DNA of 51,832 bases. Origin: Muribaculaceae bacterium. GTDB taxonomy: Bacteria; Bacteroidota; Bacteroidia; Bacteroidales; Muribaculaceae. The notes beneath the pieces were generated by a model that was not told the origin of the DNA, made no database searches, and saw only the letters and a list, made by a program, of their open reading frames with translations. The stretch is taken from assembly GCA_017553785.1 (NCBI GenBank), contig JAFZKD010000023.1:1-51832 (forward strand), read 5' to 3'. Position numbers and translations under genes: made by a program. Each line of letters opens with the position of its first letter. Positions within the stretch are counted from its first letter, which is position 1. Of the stretch, positions 25,573 to 34,434 are shown piece by piece.

Positions 25573-25632
25573 CGGTCAACTATTAGAACATTATTTAGAG
25601 CATTATAACCATATTAAATACAATCGCAAGAA

Positions 25633-26886
25633 ATGGCTACTATTAAAGATTTTAATTTTGCCGGTCTCAAGGCAATCGTGCGCGTTGACTTCAACGTGCC
25701 TCTGAACGAAAAAGGTGAAATCACCGACGACACACGTATCCGCGGTGCAGTCCCCACCCTGAAGAAAATCCTCGCCGACGGAGGCGCCCTTATCATCATG
25801 TCACACATGGGCAAGCCCAAGGGTAAAATTAATCCCAAGCTGTCGTTGAGCCAAATCTCAAGTGCTGTGGCTGCTGCTCTGGATTGTCCCGTACAGTTCG
25901 CACAGGACAGCGCTGATGCCACGAAGCAAGCCGACGAGCTCAAGCCCGGTGAGGTGCTGTTGCTCGAGAATCTGCGTTTCCATCCTGAGGAAGAAGGCAA
26001 GCCCGTGGGCATTGAGAAAGACGATCCCAACTATGACGCTGCCAAAAAGGAGATGAAAGCCCGTCAGACCGAGTTTGCCAAGACCCTGGCCAGCTATGCC
26101 GACGTATATGTGAACGATGCCTTTGGCACTGCTCACCGTCGTCACGCATCGACCGCCGTTATCGCCGATTTCTTCGATGACGGATACAAGATGCTTGGAT
26201 ACCTGATGGAGAAGGAAGTGACTGCCATCGACAATGTGATGAAGAACGCCCAGCATCCTTTCACCGCTATCATTGGCGGCAGCAAGGTGTCAAGCAAGCT
26301 GTCGGTCATCAAGAACCTGCTTGATAAGGTGGATAACCTCATTATCGGCGGCGGAATGGGCTTCACCTTCATCAAGGCCCAGGGCGGTCACATCGGTGAC
26401 TCGTTGCACGAGGACGACCTCATGCCCGAGGCGTTGAATGTAATAGCAGCAGCCAAGGAAAAAGGCGTTAACCTGAGCCTATCAGTTGCCACTGTTGCCG
26501 GCGACCGTTTTGATAACGACGCCAACCGTCAGACGGTGGATATCTATAATATCCCCGACGGATGGGAGGGCATGGATGCCAGTGAAGCATCGCTTGAGAA
26601 CTGGAAAAAAATCATCCTTGACAGTAAAACCATCCTTTGGAACGGACCCGTTGGCGTGTTTGAGTTCGAGAACTTTGCACACGGCACCGGAGAAATCGCC
26701 AAGTATGTGGCCGAGGCCACTCAGAACGGAGCCTACTCGCTTGTGGGTGGAGGCGACTCTGTAGCTGCTGTCAACAAGTTCGGCTTGGCCAATCAGGTGT
26801 CCTACGTCTCGACCGGTGGCGGTGCCATGCTCGAAGCCATCGAGGGCAAAACCCTGCCCGGAGTGGCTGCCATCCTTGGTGAGTGA
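25633..26886 (+). CDS. pgk: Phosphoglycerate kinase
   Basis: Transfers the acyl phosphate of 1,3-bisphosphoglycerate to ADP, making ATP in glycolysis; reversible in gluconeogenesis. It is 417 residues, a normal length. Visible motifs are [23 protein letters not shown] (N-terminal signature), [41 protein letters not shown], the hinge [26 protein letters not shown] and the terminal GGGDSVAAV and STGGGAMLE loops. It is cytosolic. A hairpin terminator follows, so it is probably monocistronic. Confidence 0.97.
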   Translation: MATIKDFNFAGLKAIVRVDFNVPLNEKGEITDDTRIRGAVPTLKKILADGGALIIMSHMGKPKGKINPKLSLSQISSAVAAALDCPVQFAQDSADATKQADELKPGEVLLLENLRFHPEEEGKPVGIEKDDPNYDAAKKEMKARQTEFAKTLASYADVYVNDAFGTAHRRHASTAVIADFFDDGYKMLGYLMEKEVTAIDNVMKNAQHPFTAIIGGSKVSSKLSVIKNLLDKVDNLIIGGGMGFTFIKAQGGHIGDSLHEDDLMPEALNVIAAAKEKGVNLSLSVATVAGDRFDNDANRQTVDIYNIPDGWEGMDASEASLENWKKIILDSKTILWNGPVGVFEFENFAHGTGEIAKYVAEATQNGAYSLVGGGDSVAAVNKFGLANQVSYVSTGGGAMLEAIEGKTLPGVAAILGE

Positions 26887-26912
26887 CACTTTTTGATTTA
26901 TATGAATGATTA

Positions 26913-26937
26913 ACCGTCCTGCAAAGGGCGGTTTTTT
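26913..26937 (+). terminator. Terminator of pgk
   Basis: ACCGTCC pairs with GGGCGGT around a 6-nt loop, followed by TTTTTTGTTTTT. It lies 27 bp after the stop. Confidence 0.85.
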
Positions 26938-27039
26938 GTTTTTAAAGCAGTTTTTTGATTCACGTCAAGATTTAACAATTCACGCGATTTTTATATGAAA
27001 AAACGGCGTATTGCTACATTATAAAAAATATTTTTTTTG

Positions 27040-27047
27040 TAATTTTG
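27040..27047 (+). promoter_or_regulatory. -7 element of the methylmalonyl-CoA operon promoter
   Basis: TAATTTTG on the plus strand, 60 bp before the mce ATG. A T-run precedes it and no TTG is at -33. Confidence 0.5.
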
Positions 27048-27106
27048 TACGAAATTTTGACAATTCACTTAATTCCATTAAATAACAATCTAAAAAACAG
27101 AAAGTT

Positions 27107-27526
27107 ATGAACATTTCGCACATCGAACACGTGGGAATTGCCGTCACCTCGCTCGAGGAGGCTATCCCTTTCTATGAGAAAATGCTGGGCTTCAAGTGCT
27201 TTGCAATTGAAGAAGTTGCTGACCAAAAGGTAAAGACTGCCTTCTTTATGGTGGGTCAGACCAAGATTGAGCTCCTGGAGGCTACCGCCCCCGAGAGCGC
27301 GATCGCTAAATTCATTGAAAAGAATGGTGGCCGTGGCGGCATCCAGCACATCGCATTTGCCGTTGAGGACGGTGTCGCAAACGCACTCGCCGAGGTACAG
27401 GAGAAGGGCGGCCGCGTTGTTGACGCTGTTCCCCGCAAGGGCGCCGAGGGCCTGAACATCGCCTTCCTTCATCCCAAGACCACCTGTGGCGCACTTGTTG
27501 AACTCTGTGAGGATCCTAATAAGTGA
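27107..27526 (+). CDS. mce: Methylmalonyl-CoA epimerase
   Basis: Interconverts (R)- and (S)-methylmalonyl-CoA between the mutase and decarboxylase steps of the succinate-to-propionate route. It is 139 residues with the VOC fold. Metal ligands are visible: His in ISHIEHVGIAV (residue 6), Glu in KIELLEATAPES, His in GGIQHIAFAVED, and the terminal Glu in CGALVELCED. First gene of a five-gene plus-strand operon with short gaps; the next start is 49 bp away. Confidence 0.95.
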   Translation: MNISHIEHVGIAVTSLEEAIPFYEKMLGFKCFAIEEVADQKVKTAFFMVGQTKIELLEATAPESAIAKFIEKNGGRGGIQHIAFAVEDGVANALAEVQEKGGRVVDAVPRKGAEGLNIAFLHPKTTCGALVELCEDPNK

Positions 27527-27575
27527 TCAGCTATTAGCCATCAAGCAAATTACACTTTAATCAACATAGTTTGAA

Positions 27576-29189
27576 ATGGGAAAACAATTAGAGAAAATCC
27601 AAGAGCTGATCGAGCGTCGCGAAAAAGCACGCATGGGTGGTGGCGAGAAGGCCATTGCCAAGCAGCATGAGAAGGGCAAATTCACTGCCCGTGAGCGCAT
27701 CAATATGCTCCTTGACGAGGGCAGCTTTGAGGAACTGGACATGTTTATCCAGCACCGCTGCACCAACTTCGGCATGGACAAGAAGACGTTTGACGGCGAC
27801 GGCGTTGTGACCGGTTTCGGAACCGTTGACGGCCGTTTGGTTTATGTGTTTGCACAGGATGCTACCGTCATCGGCGGTTCATTGGGTGAGACCATGGCGC
27901 TGAAGATGTGTAAAGTGATGGACCTTGCCATGAAGCAGGGCGCACCTGTAGTGGGTCTGAATGACTCGGGTGGTGCCCGCATCCAAGAGAGCGTAAACGC
28001 TCTTGCCGGATATGCCGAGATCTTCCAGCGCAACATCAATGCATCGGGTGTGATTCCCCAGATCAGTGCTATTCTGGGTCCCTGTGCCGGTGGTGCTGTT
28101 TATTCCCCTGCCCTAACCGATTTCATCATTATGGCTAAGGGCATATCCTTCATGTTCCTTACTGGTCCCAAGGTGGTTAAGACCGTGACTGGTGAGAACG
28201 TGACCCAAGAGCAGTTGGGTGGCGCCGGTGTTCACGCCAGCAAGAGCGGTGTGGCACACTTTGCCGCCGAGACCGAGGAAGAAGCTATCACCATTATCCG
28301 TCAGCTGTTGAGCTACATGCCCAGCAACAACATGGAAGAGACGCCCCGACAGGAGTGCACCGATCCCATAGACCGAGTAGAGGATTCCTTGAACAACATC
28401 ATCCCCGAGAGCGCCAATGATCCCTATGACATGTATCAGGTCATCAGTGCTGTCGTCGATAACGGAGAGTTCCTTGAGGTGCACAAAGACTTTGCCAAGA
28501 ACATCATCGTGGGCTTCGCCCGCTTCAACGGTCAGGCCGTTGGTGTTGTCGCCAACCAGCCTAACTGCATGGCAGGTGTGCTTGACGTGAATGCCTCGAA
28601 GAAGGGTGCACGCTTCGTACGTTTCTGCGACTCGTTCAATATTCCTTTGGTAACTCTGGTTGATGTGCCCGGCTTCCTGCCCGGAACCGGTCAAGAGTAC
28701 AATGCTGTCATCATGAACGGTGCCAAGTTGCTCTATGCCTACGGTGAGGCTACCGTTCCCAAGGTGACCGTTACCCTTCGCAAGAGCTATGGTGGCTCGC
28801 ACATCGTGATGAGTTGCAAGCAGCTGCGTGGTGACTTGAACTATGCATGGCCCAGCGCCGAGATCGCCGTGATGGGTGCCGCCGGTGCTGCCGAAATCCT
28901 CTATGCCAAGGAGAGCAAGAACTTCAAGGTTCAGGCCGATGAGGCCAAGGAAGCAGGCGACGAAGCCAAGGCTAAGGAATTGCTCGAGGCCGGCAAGAAG
29001 TTCGTTCAGGACAAGGAAGACGAGTACAACAACCTGTTCTGCACACCTTACAATGCAGCCCGTTATGGCTACATCGATGACGTGATTGAGCCGAGGAATA
29101 CCCGCTTCCGCGTAATTCGCGCACTGGAAGTGCTCCGCACCAAGAAATTGACCAACCCTGCCAAGAAGCACGGTAATATTCCCTTGTAA
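27576..29189 (+). CDS. mmdA: Methylmalonyl-CoA decarboxylase / acyl-CoA carboxylase carboxyltransferase subunit
   Basis: Carboxyltransferase subunit that moves CO2 between (S)-methylmalonyl-CoA and biotin. It is 537 residues, cytosolic and membrane-associated through its partner subunits. Crotonase-type carboxyltransferase features are VFAQDATVIGGSLGE, VVGLNDSGGARIQE, ILGPCAGGAVYSPALTDF, LVTLVDVPGFLPGTGQEY and the C-terminal RYGYIDDVIEPRNTR. A charged helical insert (about residues 449-478, AKEAGDEAKAKELLEAGKK) is also seen in relatives from this phylum. With OadG-like, biotin and OadB subunits downstream, it is likely a sodium-pumping decarboxylase rather than a propionyl-CoA carboxylase, but the reverse reaction cannot be excluded. 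Confidence 0.93.
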   Translation: MGKQLEKIQELIERREKARMGGGEKAIAKQHEKGKFTARERINMLLDEGSFEELDMFIQHRCTNFGMDKKTFDGDGVVTGFGTVDGRLVYVFAQDATVIGGSLGETMALKMCKVMDLAMKQGAPVVGLNDSGGARIQESVNALAGYAEIFQRNINASGVIPQISAILGPCAGGAVYSPALTDFIIMAKGISFMFLTGPKVVKTVTGENVTQEQLGGAGVHASKSGVAHFAAETEEEAITIIRQLLSYMPSNNMEETPRQECTDPIDRVEDSLNNIIPESANDPYDMYQVISAVVDNGEFLEVHKDFAKNIIVGFARFNGQAVGVVANQPNCMAGVLDVNASKKGARFVRFCDSFNIPLVTLVDVPGFLPGTGQEYNAVIMNGAKLLYAYGEATVPKVTVTLRKSYGGSHIVMSCKQLRGDLNYAWPSAEIAVMGAAGAAEILYAKESKNFKVQADEAKEAGDEAKAKELLEAGKKFVQDKEDEYNNLFCTPYNAARYGYIDDVIEPRNTRFRVIRALEVLRTKKLTNPAKKHGNIPL

Positions 29190-29197
29190 ACCAATCA

Positions 29198-30214
29198 ATG
29201 CATCCCGTTATGAGTAAAAGAGCATTGACATTAATACTGCTGTGTGCCATCCTCGCACTGCCCTCGTTTGCCCAAGGGCGTAAAAACGTGCGCATCAACG
29301 AGGTGATGGTTCAGCAGGACAGCACGGGCGGCAACGGATGGGTCGAGTTCTACAACTCTTCCTATTCCTCCACTGCCGTCGAGCAGATGTTCATCACAAC
29401 ACTCAGCCGTGATGACATCCAGAACGTCTTCAACAAGAACAAGGGCAACAAGAAAAAGCCCAAACAGATTCTGGTTGAATTGTGTGAGGCACAGCCTGGT
29501 GATATCTACGAGATTCCCCGTGGTGACGAGCGTCACACTAAGATTGCGCCGCGCACCCACTTTGTCATGGAAGCTGACGGTGACCCCAAGTCAGGCACGT
29601 TCCATATGCCTTTCACTTTCACCAATGGCAAGGACAATTACATTGCCCTGTATGATGTGAATGGTGATCTGGTCGATGACGTGACTATTCCCGCATCACT
29701 CAAGCCTGGTGAGACCTACGCTATCAAGGCCGAAGGACGCCTTCCGAGCATTCTTGGCGACGGACAAACCGAGTGGACCGTGAAAGACGGCAAGACCCTC
29801 GAGACAGCTATCACAAAGGGTAACTACAACATCCGCGAGGTGAATGAGAACATCGAGGCCTTCCACATCAAGGACCCGCATGGTTTCTGGATTGCGTTGT
29901 TGGCTATGTCGGTTGTATTCAGTGCCCTGGCACTGCTTTACATCTTATTCAAACTCTTTGGTACGTTCGCCAGCAAGAACCTGTCTAACGAGAAGAAAGA
30001 GCAGGAAGTTGCTACAGCCGCTGCACCCGCTGCTGCAGCTGTTCCCGCCAGCGGTGACACCGATGGAGAGACGATGGCTGCCATCTGTTTCGCATTGTAT
30101 CAGCACCTGAATGCCCACGACAACGAGAGCGGCGTGTTGACGCTGGCTCCCCGTGACGGCTCGACATGGGCCGCCAAGACCGGGCTGATGCGTGAATTAC
30201 CCGTAAAAAAATAA
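29198..30214 (+). CDS. OadG-family small-subunit protein with lamin-tail-like domain
   Basis: A 338-residue membrane protein likely to be the gamma/delta-type anchoring subunit of the decarboxylase. A signal peptide (ending SFAQG, about residues 1-26) is followed by a region beginning VRINEVMVQQD and GWVEFYNSS. That has the look of a lamin-tail domain (LTD), covering about residues 28-210. A single membrane helix lies at about 228-252 (GFWIALLAMSVVFSALALLYILFKLF), the OadG signature, followed by an Ala/Pro-rich linker and a cytoplasmic tail. A second in-frame ATG at 29210 is possible. The next gene is 25 bp on. OadG in other phyla is about 80 residues, so this is an expanded version. Confidence 0.82.
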   Translation: MHPVMSKRALTLILLCAILALPSFAQGRKNVRINEVMVQQDSTGGNGWVEFYNSSYSSTAVEQMFITTLSRDDIQNVFNKNKGNKKKPKQILVELCEAQPGDIYEIPRGDERHTKIAPRTHFVMEADGDPKSGTFHMPFTFTNGKDNYIALYDVNGDLVDDVTIPASLKPGETYAIKAEGRLPSILGDGQTEWTVKDGKTLETAITKGNYNIREVNENIEAFHIKDPHGFWIALLAMSVVFSALALLYILFKLFGTFASKNLSNEKKEQEVATAAAPAAAAVPASGDTDGETMAAICFALYQHLNAHDNESGVLTLAPRDGSTWAAKTGLMRELPVKK

Positions 30215-30239
30215 TCAACAATTAAAATCATACACTCCA

Positions 30240-30674
30240 ATGAAGGAATACAAATATAAAATCAATGGCAACGAGTATAATGTTGCTGTCGATAACATTG
30301 AGGGCAACATCGCCCACATCCAGGTCAATGGTGTAGCCTATGATGTTGAGTTGCCCGAGCAGCCCAAGGCCGCTCCTGCCGTGAAGCGTGTAGCCGTGAG
30401 CGAGGTTCCTGCTGCCGCTCCCAAGCCTGCCGCCCGCAAGGCCGCTCCTGCCGCTGGTGGAGGTCATGTGATTGAGTCACCGCTGCCCGGCGTGATCAAG
30501 GACATCTTTGTCAAGGTGGGTCAGCAAGTTAAGGCCGATGATGTTGTGTGCATTCTCGAAGCCATGAAAATGGGTAACGAGATTCACGCTGGCGTTGACG
30601 GCACAGTCAAGAGCATCGAGGTATCGAAGGAGGATTCGGTACTCGAGGGTAACACAATCATGGTAATCGGATAA
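30240..30674 (+). CDS. Biotin carrier protein of the decarboxylase
   Basis: A 144-residue biotinyl carrier that shuttles carboxybiotin from the carboxyltransferase to the membrane subunit. An N-terminal about 40-residue domain is followed by a Pro/Ala-rich hinge (residues 41-75). The biotinyl domain spans about 76-144, with Lys110 in EAMKMGNE as the biotinylation site and PLPGVIKDIFVKVGQQV upstream. It is the fourth gene of the operon. The following 104 bp before oadB is longer than the other gaps and contains repeated CTAGAAAC motifs. Confidence 0.95.
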   Translation: MKEYKYKINGNEYNVAVDNIEGNIAHIQVNGVAYDVELPEQPKAAPAVKRVAVSEVPAAAPKPAARKAAPAAGGGHVIESPLPGVIKDIFVKVGQQVKADDVVCILEAMKMGNEIHAGVDGTVKSIEVSKEDSVLEGNTIMVIG

Positions 30675-30778
30675 ATAAGTTTATGGTCCACAGTTTCTAC
30701 TCCTTAGTTGGCATCCGCCTTTTAGCGACTCAAAACTAGAAACAAGGGACCTGAGACTAGAAACTAAAAAAGAAAACC
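30675..30778 (+). repeat. Intergenic ACTAGAAAC/GTTTCTA repeat stretch inside the decarboxylase operon
   Basis: Two direct copies of ACTAGAAAC (around 30735-30744 and 30755-30764) and one inverted partner AGTTTCTA (about 30693-30700) occur in a 104-bp gap between biotin carrier and oadB. No promoter or reading frame is apparent. Coordinates of the short motifs are approximate. Confidence 0.4.
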
Positions 30779-31933
30779 ATGGTACTGCTTGACAATTTCC
30801 TGTTCACAAAGTTGTTGGATTTCTGGCATTTTACCGGATTCTACAACTTTGACTACACTAACCTGATCATGATCTTGGTGGGTTTGTTCTTCATCTACCT
30901 CGCCATCAAACATGATTTTGAGCCCATGCTGCTCGTGCCCATCGGCTTTGGTATCCTGATCGGTAACATTCCGTTCCAGCCGGGTAACGAGATAGGCATC
31001 TATGAGGATGGGTCAGTGCTCAACATCTTGTATCAAGGTGTGCGCAATGGCTGGTACCCGCCATTGATTTTCCTGGGTATCGGCGCAATGACCGACTTTA
31101 GCGCATTGCTTGCGAATCCTAAGCTGATGCTTGTGGGTGCTGCGGCACAGTTCGGTATATTTGGTGCCTATATGATTGCCCTGTTCTTGGGCTTCATGCC
31201 CGACCAGGCTGGTGCCATCGCCATCATTGGTGGCGCTGATGGTCCCACTGCAATCTTCCTGTCATCTAAACTAGCACCGAACCTGATGGGTGCGATTGCC
31301 GTGAGTGCCTACAGCTATATGGCGCTTGTTCCGGTGATCCAACCGCCCATCATGCGACTGTTGACGACCAAGAAAGAGCGCTTGATGCGCATGAAACCCG
31401 CCCGCAAGGTCAGCCAGCTGGAGAAGATTGTATTCCCCATCTTCGGCCTGTTGCTTACCTGCTTTGTGGTTCCCTCGTCTATTCCTCTGCTGGGCATGCT
31501 GTTCTTCGGCAACCTGCTGCGTGAGAGCGGTGTGACCAAACGCCTGGCCCACACTGCCAGCAACGCGATGACCGACATCGTGACCATCCTGCTGGGTATG
31601 ACGGTGGGTGCTTCGACCCAGGCCTCGCAGTTCCTGACCAAGGAAACCATCTTTATCTTCTTCCTTGGATTCTGCGCCTTCATCATCGCAACATGCTCAG
31701 GTGTGCTGTTTGTGAAGATCTTTAACCTGATTTTGCCCAAGAGCAAGAAGTTGAACCCGCTGATTGGTAATGCCGGTGTTTCGGCTGTGCCTATGGCAGC
31801 ACGCATCAGCAACGACCAGGGTCTGAAGGCAGATCCCAGCAACTACCTGCTCATGCACGCCATGGGTCCCAACGTGGCCGGTGTGATCGGCTCGGCAGTT
31901 GCCGCTGGTGTTCTCCTGGGCTTCCTGGGATAA
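30779..31933 (+). CDS. oadB: Sodium-translocating decarboxylase beta subunit
   Basis: Integral membrane subunit that decarboxylates carboxybiotin and exports sodium. It is 384 residues with about nine to eleven hydrophobic segments. Family landmarks are PLIFLGIGAMTDFSALLANP, the sodium-site GGADGPTAIFLSSKLAP with its Asp, the YSYMALVPVIQPPIMRLL loop, and a second GNAGVSAVPMAARISNDQG region. It is the last gene of the mce-mmdA-OadG-biotin-oadB run. A hairpin terminator follows. Confidence 0.95.
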   Translation: MVLLDNFLFTKLLDFWHFTGFYNFDYTNLIMILVGLFFIYLAIKHDFEPMLLVPIGFGILIGNIPFQPGNEIGIYEDGSVLNILYQGVRNGWYPPLIFLGIGAMTDFSALLANPKLMLVGAAAQFGIFGAYMIALFLGFMPDQAGAIAIIGGADGPTAIFLSSKLAPNLMGAIAVSAYSYMALVPVIQPPIMRLLTTKKERLMRMKPARKVSQLEKIVFPIFGLLLTCFVVPSSIPLLGMLFFGNLLRESGVTKRLAHTASNAMTDIVTILLGMTVGASTQASQFLTKETIFIFFLGFCAFIIATCSGVLFVKIFNLILPKSKKLNPLIGNAGVSAVPMAARISNDQGLKADPSNYLLMHAMGPNVAGVIGSAVAAGVLLGFLG

Positions 31934-31957
31934 GGACCGACAGTTAATAGTTAAAAG

Positions 31958-32006
31958 AGAATAGTTGATAGTTGTGGCTACCGCCCGCTATTGACTATTC
32001 TATTTT
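31958..32006 (+). terminator. Terminator of the decarboxylase operon
   Basis: GAATAGTTGATAG pairs with CTATTGACTATTC (two wobbles, plus an outer A-T), with a short inner GTGG/CCGC stem, and is followed by TATTTTAT. It is 25 bp after the oadB stop. Confidence 0.75.
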
Positions 32007-32077
32007 ATACTGGTAGTAACAGCACAAAGAACAGACCCTCGCAAATTTACAAGGGCATTAAGAGTGTAGCTTGCGTT

Positions 32078-32542
32078 TTAGTGCTTGAACATGCGGTCGA
32101 TGGTGCGCTTGTCCTCGCGCTCCTTGATGGACTGGCGCTTGTCATACTGGCGCTTACCCTTGCCGATGGCGATGACCAGTTTTGCCAGCCCCCGTTCGTT
32201 GATGAAGAGTCTCAATGGAATGATCGAGAAACCGGGTTGCTGCGTGTCTCGGGCAATGCGACGGATCTCTTTTCGGTTCAGCAACAGCTTGCGGTCACGG
32301 TGGGTCGTGTGGTTGTTGTATGAACCGTAGCTGTATTCGGCGATATACATACTTTTGACCCAAATCTCTCCATTGATAACCATGCAATAGGTATCAGTCA
32401 GACCACATTTGCCCTGACGAATTGACTTGATTTCGGTGCCGGTGAGCACGATGCCTGCAGTGAAGGTCTCGATAATCTCGTAATCGAAAGTAGCCTTTCG
32501 ATTCTTGATGTTGATGGTATTGTGATTGTTATTGGCAGCCAT
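32078..32542 (-). CDS. smpB: SsrA-binding protein
   Basis: Binds tmRNA and takes part in trans-translation rescue of stalled ribosomes. It is 154 residues. Family motifs are [69 protein letters not shown] and the basic [17 protein letters not shown] tail. It lies 12 bp downstream of the Yip1-like gene and is probably transcribed with it. The gap between its stop and the oadB terminator shows no convincing terminator of its own. Confidence 0.96.
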   Translation of the reverse strand: MAANNNHNTINIKNRKATFDYEIIETFTAGIVLTGTEIKSIRQGKCGLTDTYCMVINGEIWVKSMYIAEYSYGSYNNHTTHRDRKLLLNRKEIRRIARDTQQPGFSIIPLRLFINERGLAKLVIAIGKGKRQYDKRQSIKEREDKRTIDRMFKH

Positions 32543-32554
32543 AACTCAAATTCC

Positions 32555-33103
32555 TCATTTGATAACAAACAGGTCTAATACGGTCTTCAATGCAAGTGGC
32601 AATCCCAGCAGGAGTGCTGACGAGATGAAGACAAACTTGGCGACCTTATCTTTCTTGACGAATAGGTGGTCCGTCCCCCGATAGGCCATCCATGGCAGAT
32701 ATACCATCAGGAATAGCACTGGCGTGAAATCGCTGGGCAAGAGGTTGCGCAATATGATCAACAGTACCAGGAAGATAAGGTTGTACAGGATATAATCATT
32801 CAAGCGCGCTGTCGCGCCTTCGGTCTTAACCAGCTCAGGATAGAATCCGCCTAGCAGGTAGATGATGATATAATAGCTGATGAAATAGGTCGAGAACATC
32901 ACAATTCCACTCATCAGAGAATAGCTGAATGTGATGGTGCTGTCATAAATCTTGGGCACAAAACAAGACAGGGCCAATACCACGAGCAGAGGAATATAGG
33001 CACTCCTCAAAACCTTGCCCACAGGGATATTGGACTCGTTAATCACCTCCCAGCCGTATTTGGGAGCGGTAATCACACAAAATATGTTGCGCCAGATGCT
33101 CAT
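32555..33103 (-). CDS. Yip1-family membrane protein
   Basis: A 182-residue inner-membrane protein with five predicted helices (about 32-50, 62-85, 105-120, 125-140, 158-178). The opening IWRNIFCVITAPKYGWEVINES resembles the soluble lead-in of the Yip1/DUF1282 family, and the P-W-M-A-Y-R-G segment is also typical. Function unknown. It has a good promoter, and smpB follows at 12 bp. Confidence 0.75.
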   Translation of the reverse strand: MSIWRNIFCVITAPKYGWEVINESNIPVGKVLRSAYIPLLVVLALSCFVPKIYDSTITFSYSLMSGIVMFSTYFISYYIIIYLLGGFYPELVKTEGATARLNDYILYNLIFLVLLIILRNLLPSDFTPVLFLMVYLPWMAYRGTDHLFVKKDKVAKFVFISSALLLGLPLALKTVLDLFVIK

Positions 33104-33122
33104 ACCAGATTTTTTGCGGGTG

Positions 33123-33152
33123 CAAAGTTACACAATTATTTACAAATACAAA
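33123..33152 (-). promoter_or_regulatory. Promoter of the Yip1-like/smpB pair
   Basis: On the minus strand TTTG (33149-33152) and TAACTTTG (33123-33130) are separated by 18 bp; the ATG is 20 bp further. Confidence 0.65.
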
Positions 33153-33218
33153 CTGGATTGACCAATAATATCGATATGCAAAATTTGAGGTATTTTTTAT
33201 GAATCCGTAAAAAAGAGT

Positions 33219-33226
33219 TATCTTTG
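33219..33226 (+). promoter_or_regulatory. -7 element upstream of the A1S_2505-like gene
   Basis: TATCTTTG on the plus strand, 30 bp before the ATG; -33 not clear. Confidence 0.5.
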
Positions 33227-33255
33227 CAAACAAAGAATCCAATTTCTTTGATACT

Positions 33256-33675
33256 ATGGACAATATTAACAATAAGAATTGCGGTAGCTTGGGTGAATTC
33301 ACCCCTGAGATGATCAGCCATTTGGAAGAGAACGAGGTATTTGTTTTCGGGAGCAATTTGGGTGGCTTTCATGGTGGAGGAGCAGCCCGTGCCGCCATGA
33401 AACTGTTTGGCGCCATTTGGGGCCAGGGTGTCGGACTTCAGGGTCAGAGTTATGCCATCCCGACGATGCAAGGCGGTGTCGAGACCATCAAGCCCTTTGT
33501 TGACGAGTTTATCGCATTTGCGCAATCCCGACCCGACCTGTTCTTTTATGTCACACGGATTGGTTGTGGTATCGCCGGATTCCGTGATGAGGAAATCGCT
33601 CCACTGTTCGATGCGGCCATATCTTTGCCCAACGTCGCATTGCCCAAGTCGTTTTATGACCTCTTGACAAACTGA
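33256..33675 (+). CDS. A1S_2505-like small protein
   Basis: A 139-residue soluble protein. The sequence reads like the A1S_2505 family, first annotated as a phage non-structural protein: VFVFGSNLGGFHGGGAARAA, then WGQGVGLQGQSYAIPTM, then FYVTRIGCGIAGFRDEEIAPLF. The glycine-rich GSNLGGFHGGGAA loop and the GCGIAGF loop call to mind macro-domain (ADP-ribose-binding) proteins. That relation is my inference. It has its own -7 element and is 38 bp upstream of the nitroreductase gene, perhaps in one transcript. No other phage genes are seen nearby. Confidence 0.75.
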   Translation: MDNINNKNCGSLGEFTPEMISHLEENEVFVFGSNLGGFHGGGAARAAMKLFGAIWGQGVGLQGQSYAIPTMQGGVETIKPFVDEFIAFAQSRPDLFFYVTRIGCGIAGFRDEEIAPLFDAAISLPNVALPKSFYDLLTN

Positions 33676-33713
33676 TATAACCAATTATTATTCACTCATT
33701 CAATTACTTAACA

Positions 33714-34358
33714 ATGAAAAAAATCCTTTATTCCTTTTCAGTCGCCTTATTGGCGTTGTGTGCTTGTACAGCCCCTAGTGGTGAAGATCAGCAAACCACT
33801 ACAGCCGACAATGCTGACAACAACGGACAAGCGGCTATCGAGAACATCATGACGCGCACAAGCATCCGCCAGTACAAGGACCAGCCCATTGAGCAAGAGA
33901 AGATCGACATCATGCTCAAGGCGGCTATGGCTGCTCCTACCGCAGTCAACCTACAGCCCTGGCACTTTATCGTCATCGATGACAAAAAGACGATTGACAT
34001 GCTTTCTGGCCCTCGTCCCACCAACGCTCCGTTGCTGATTGTCGTGTGTGGCGACACCGACAAGACCACCATGCCTGACGGAAAGGGCAAACTGCCTGAG
34101 TTCTGGGTACAGGATGTGTCGGCCGCTACCGAGAACCTGTTGCTTGCTGCCCATGCCCTTGGCCTTGGTGCCGTATGGACCGGAGTTTACCCTGCAATGG
34201 AACGAGTGGCCGAAGTCGCCAACGTATTGAATTGCCCCAAAAACATCATTCCGCTGGCTGTAGTGCGCATCGGTTATCCGGATGAATCACCCGAACCCAA
34301 GAACAAGTTCAAAGAGGAGAACATCAGCTACAACAAGTTTGGCGGCAAGAAAGAGTAA
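33714..34358 (+). CDS. Nitroreductase-family lipoprotein
   Basis: A 214-residue FMN-dependent NAD(P)H oxidoreductase-like protein carrying an N-terminal lipoprotein signal (LALCAC, Cys18). Residues about 43-210 are a nitroreductase domain, with RTSIRQYKDQPIEQEKI, AAPTAVNLQPWHFIVI, and AAHALGLGAVWTGVYP. Most nitroreductases are cytosolic, so the lipobox points to an exported form found in Bacteroidetes. The substrate is unknown. A terminator follows. Confidence 0.9.
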   Translation: MKKILYSFSVALLALCACTAPSGEDQQTTTADNADNNGQAAIENIMTRTSIRQYKDQPIEQEKIDIMLKAAMAAPTAVNLQPWHFIVIDDKKTIDMLSGPRPTNAPLLIVVCGDTDKTTMPDGKGKLPEFWVQDVSAATENLLLAAHALGLGAVWTGVYPAMERVAEVANVLNCPKNIIPLAVVRIGYPDESPEPKNKFKEENISYNKFGGKKE

Positions 34359-34381
34359 CCCGCCCATCATGCCAATACAAG

Positions 34382-34413
34382 AAAGACCGCCTCTTGCTTG
34401 AGACGGTCTTTTT
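34382..34413 (+). terminator. Terminator between the nitroreductase and EpsG-like genes
   Basis: AAAGACCG pairs with CGGTCTTT, with an inner CTC/GAG after one mismatch, then a T-run. The hairpin lies between convergent stops and could serve both strands. Confidence 0.8.
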
Positions 34414-34434
34414 GTATTTGAATGGCACCTGCCG

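Noticed and set aside
28113-29198. 361-residue reading frame on the minus strand
   Set aside because: It is fully antisense to the carboxyltransferase gene, whose family motifs are unmistakable. High codon bias opens the opposite frame.
33256-33675. A prophage remnant at the A1S_2505-like gene
   Set aside because: No integrase, structural genes, or attachment repeats are seen within several kilobases; neighbours are housekeeping genes.
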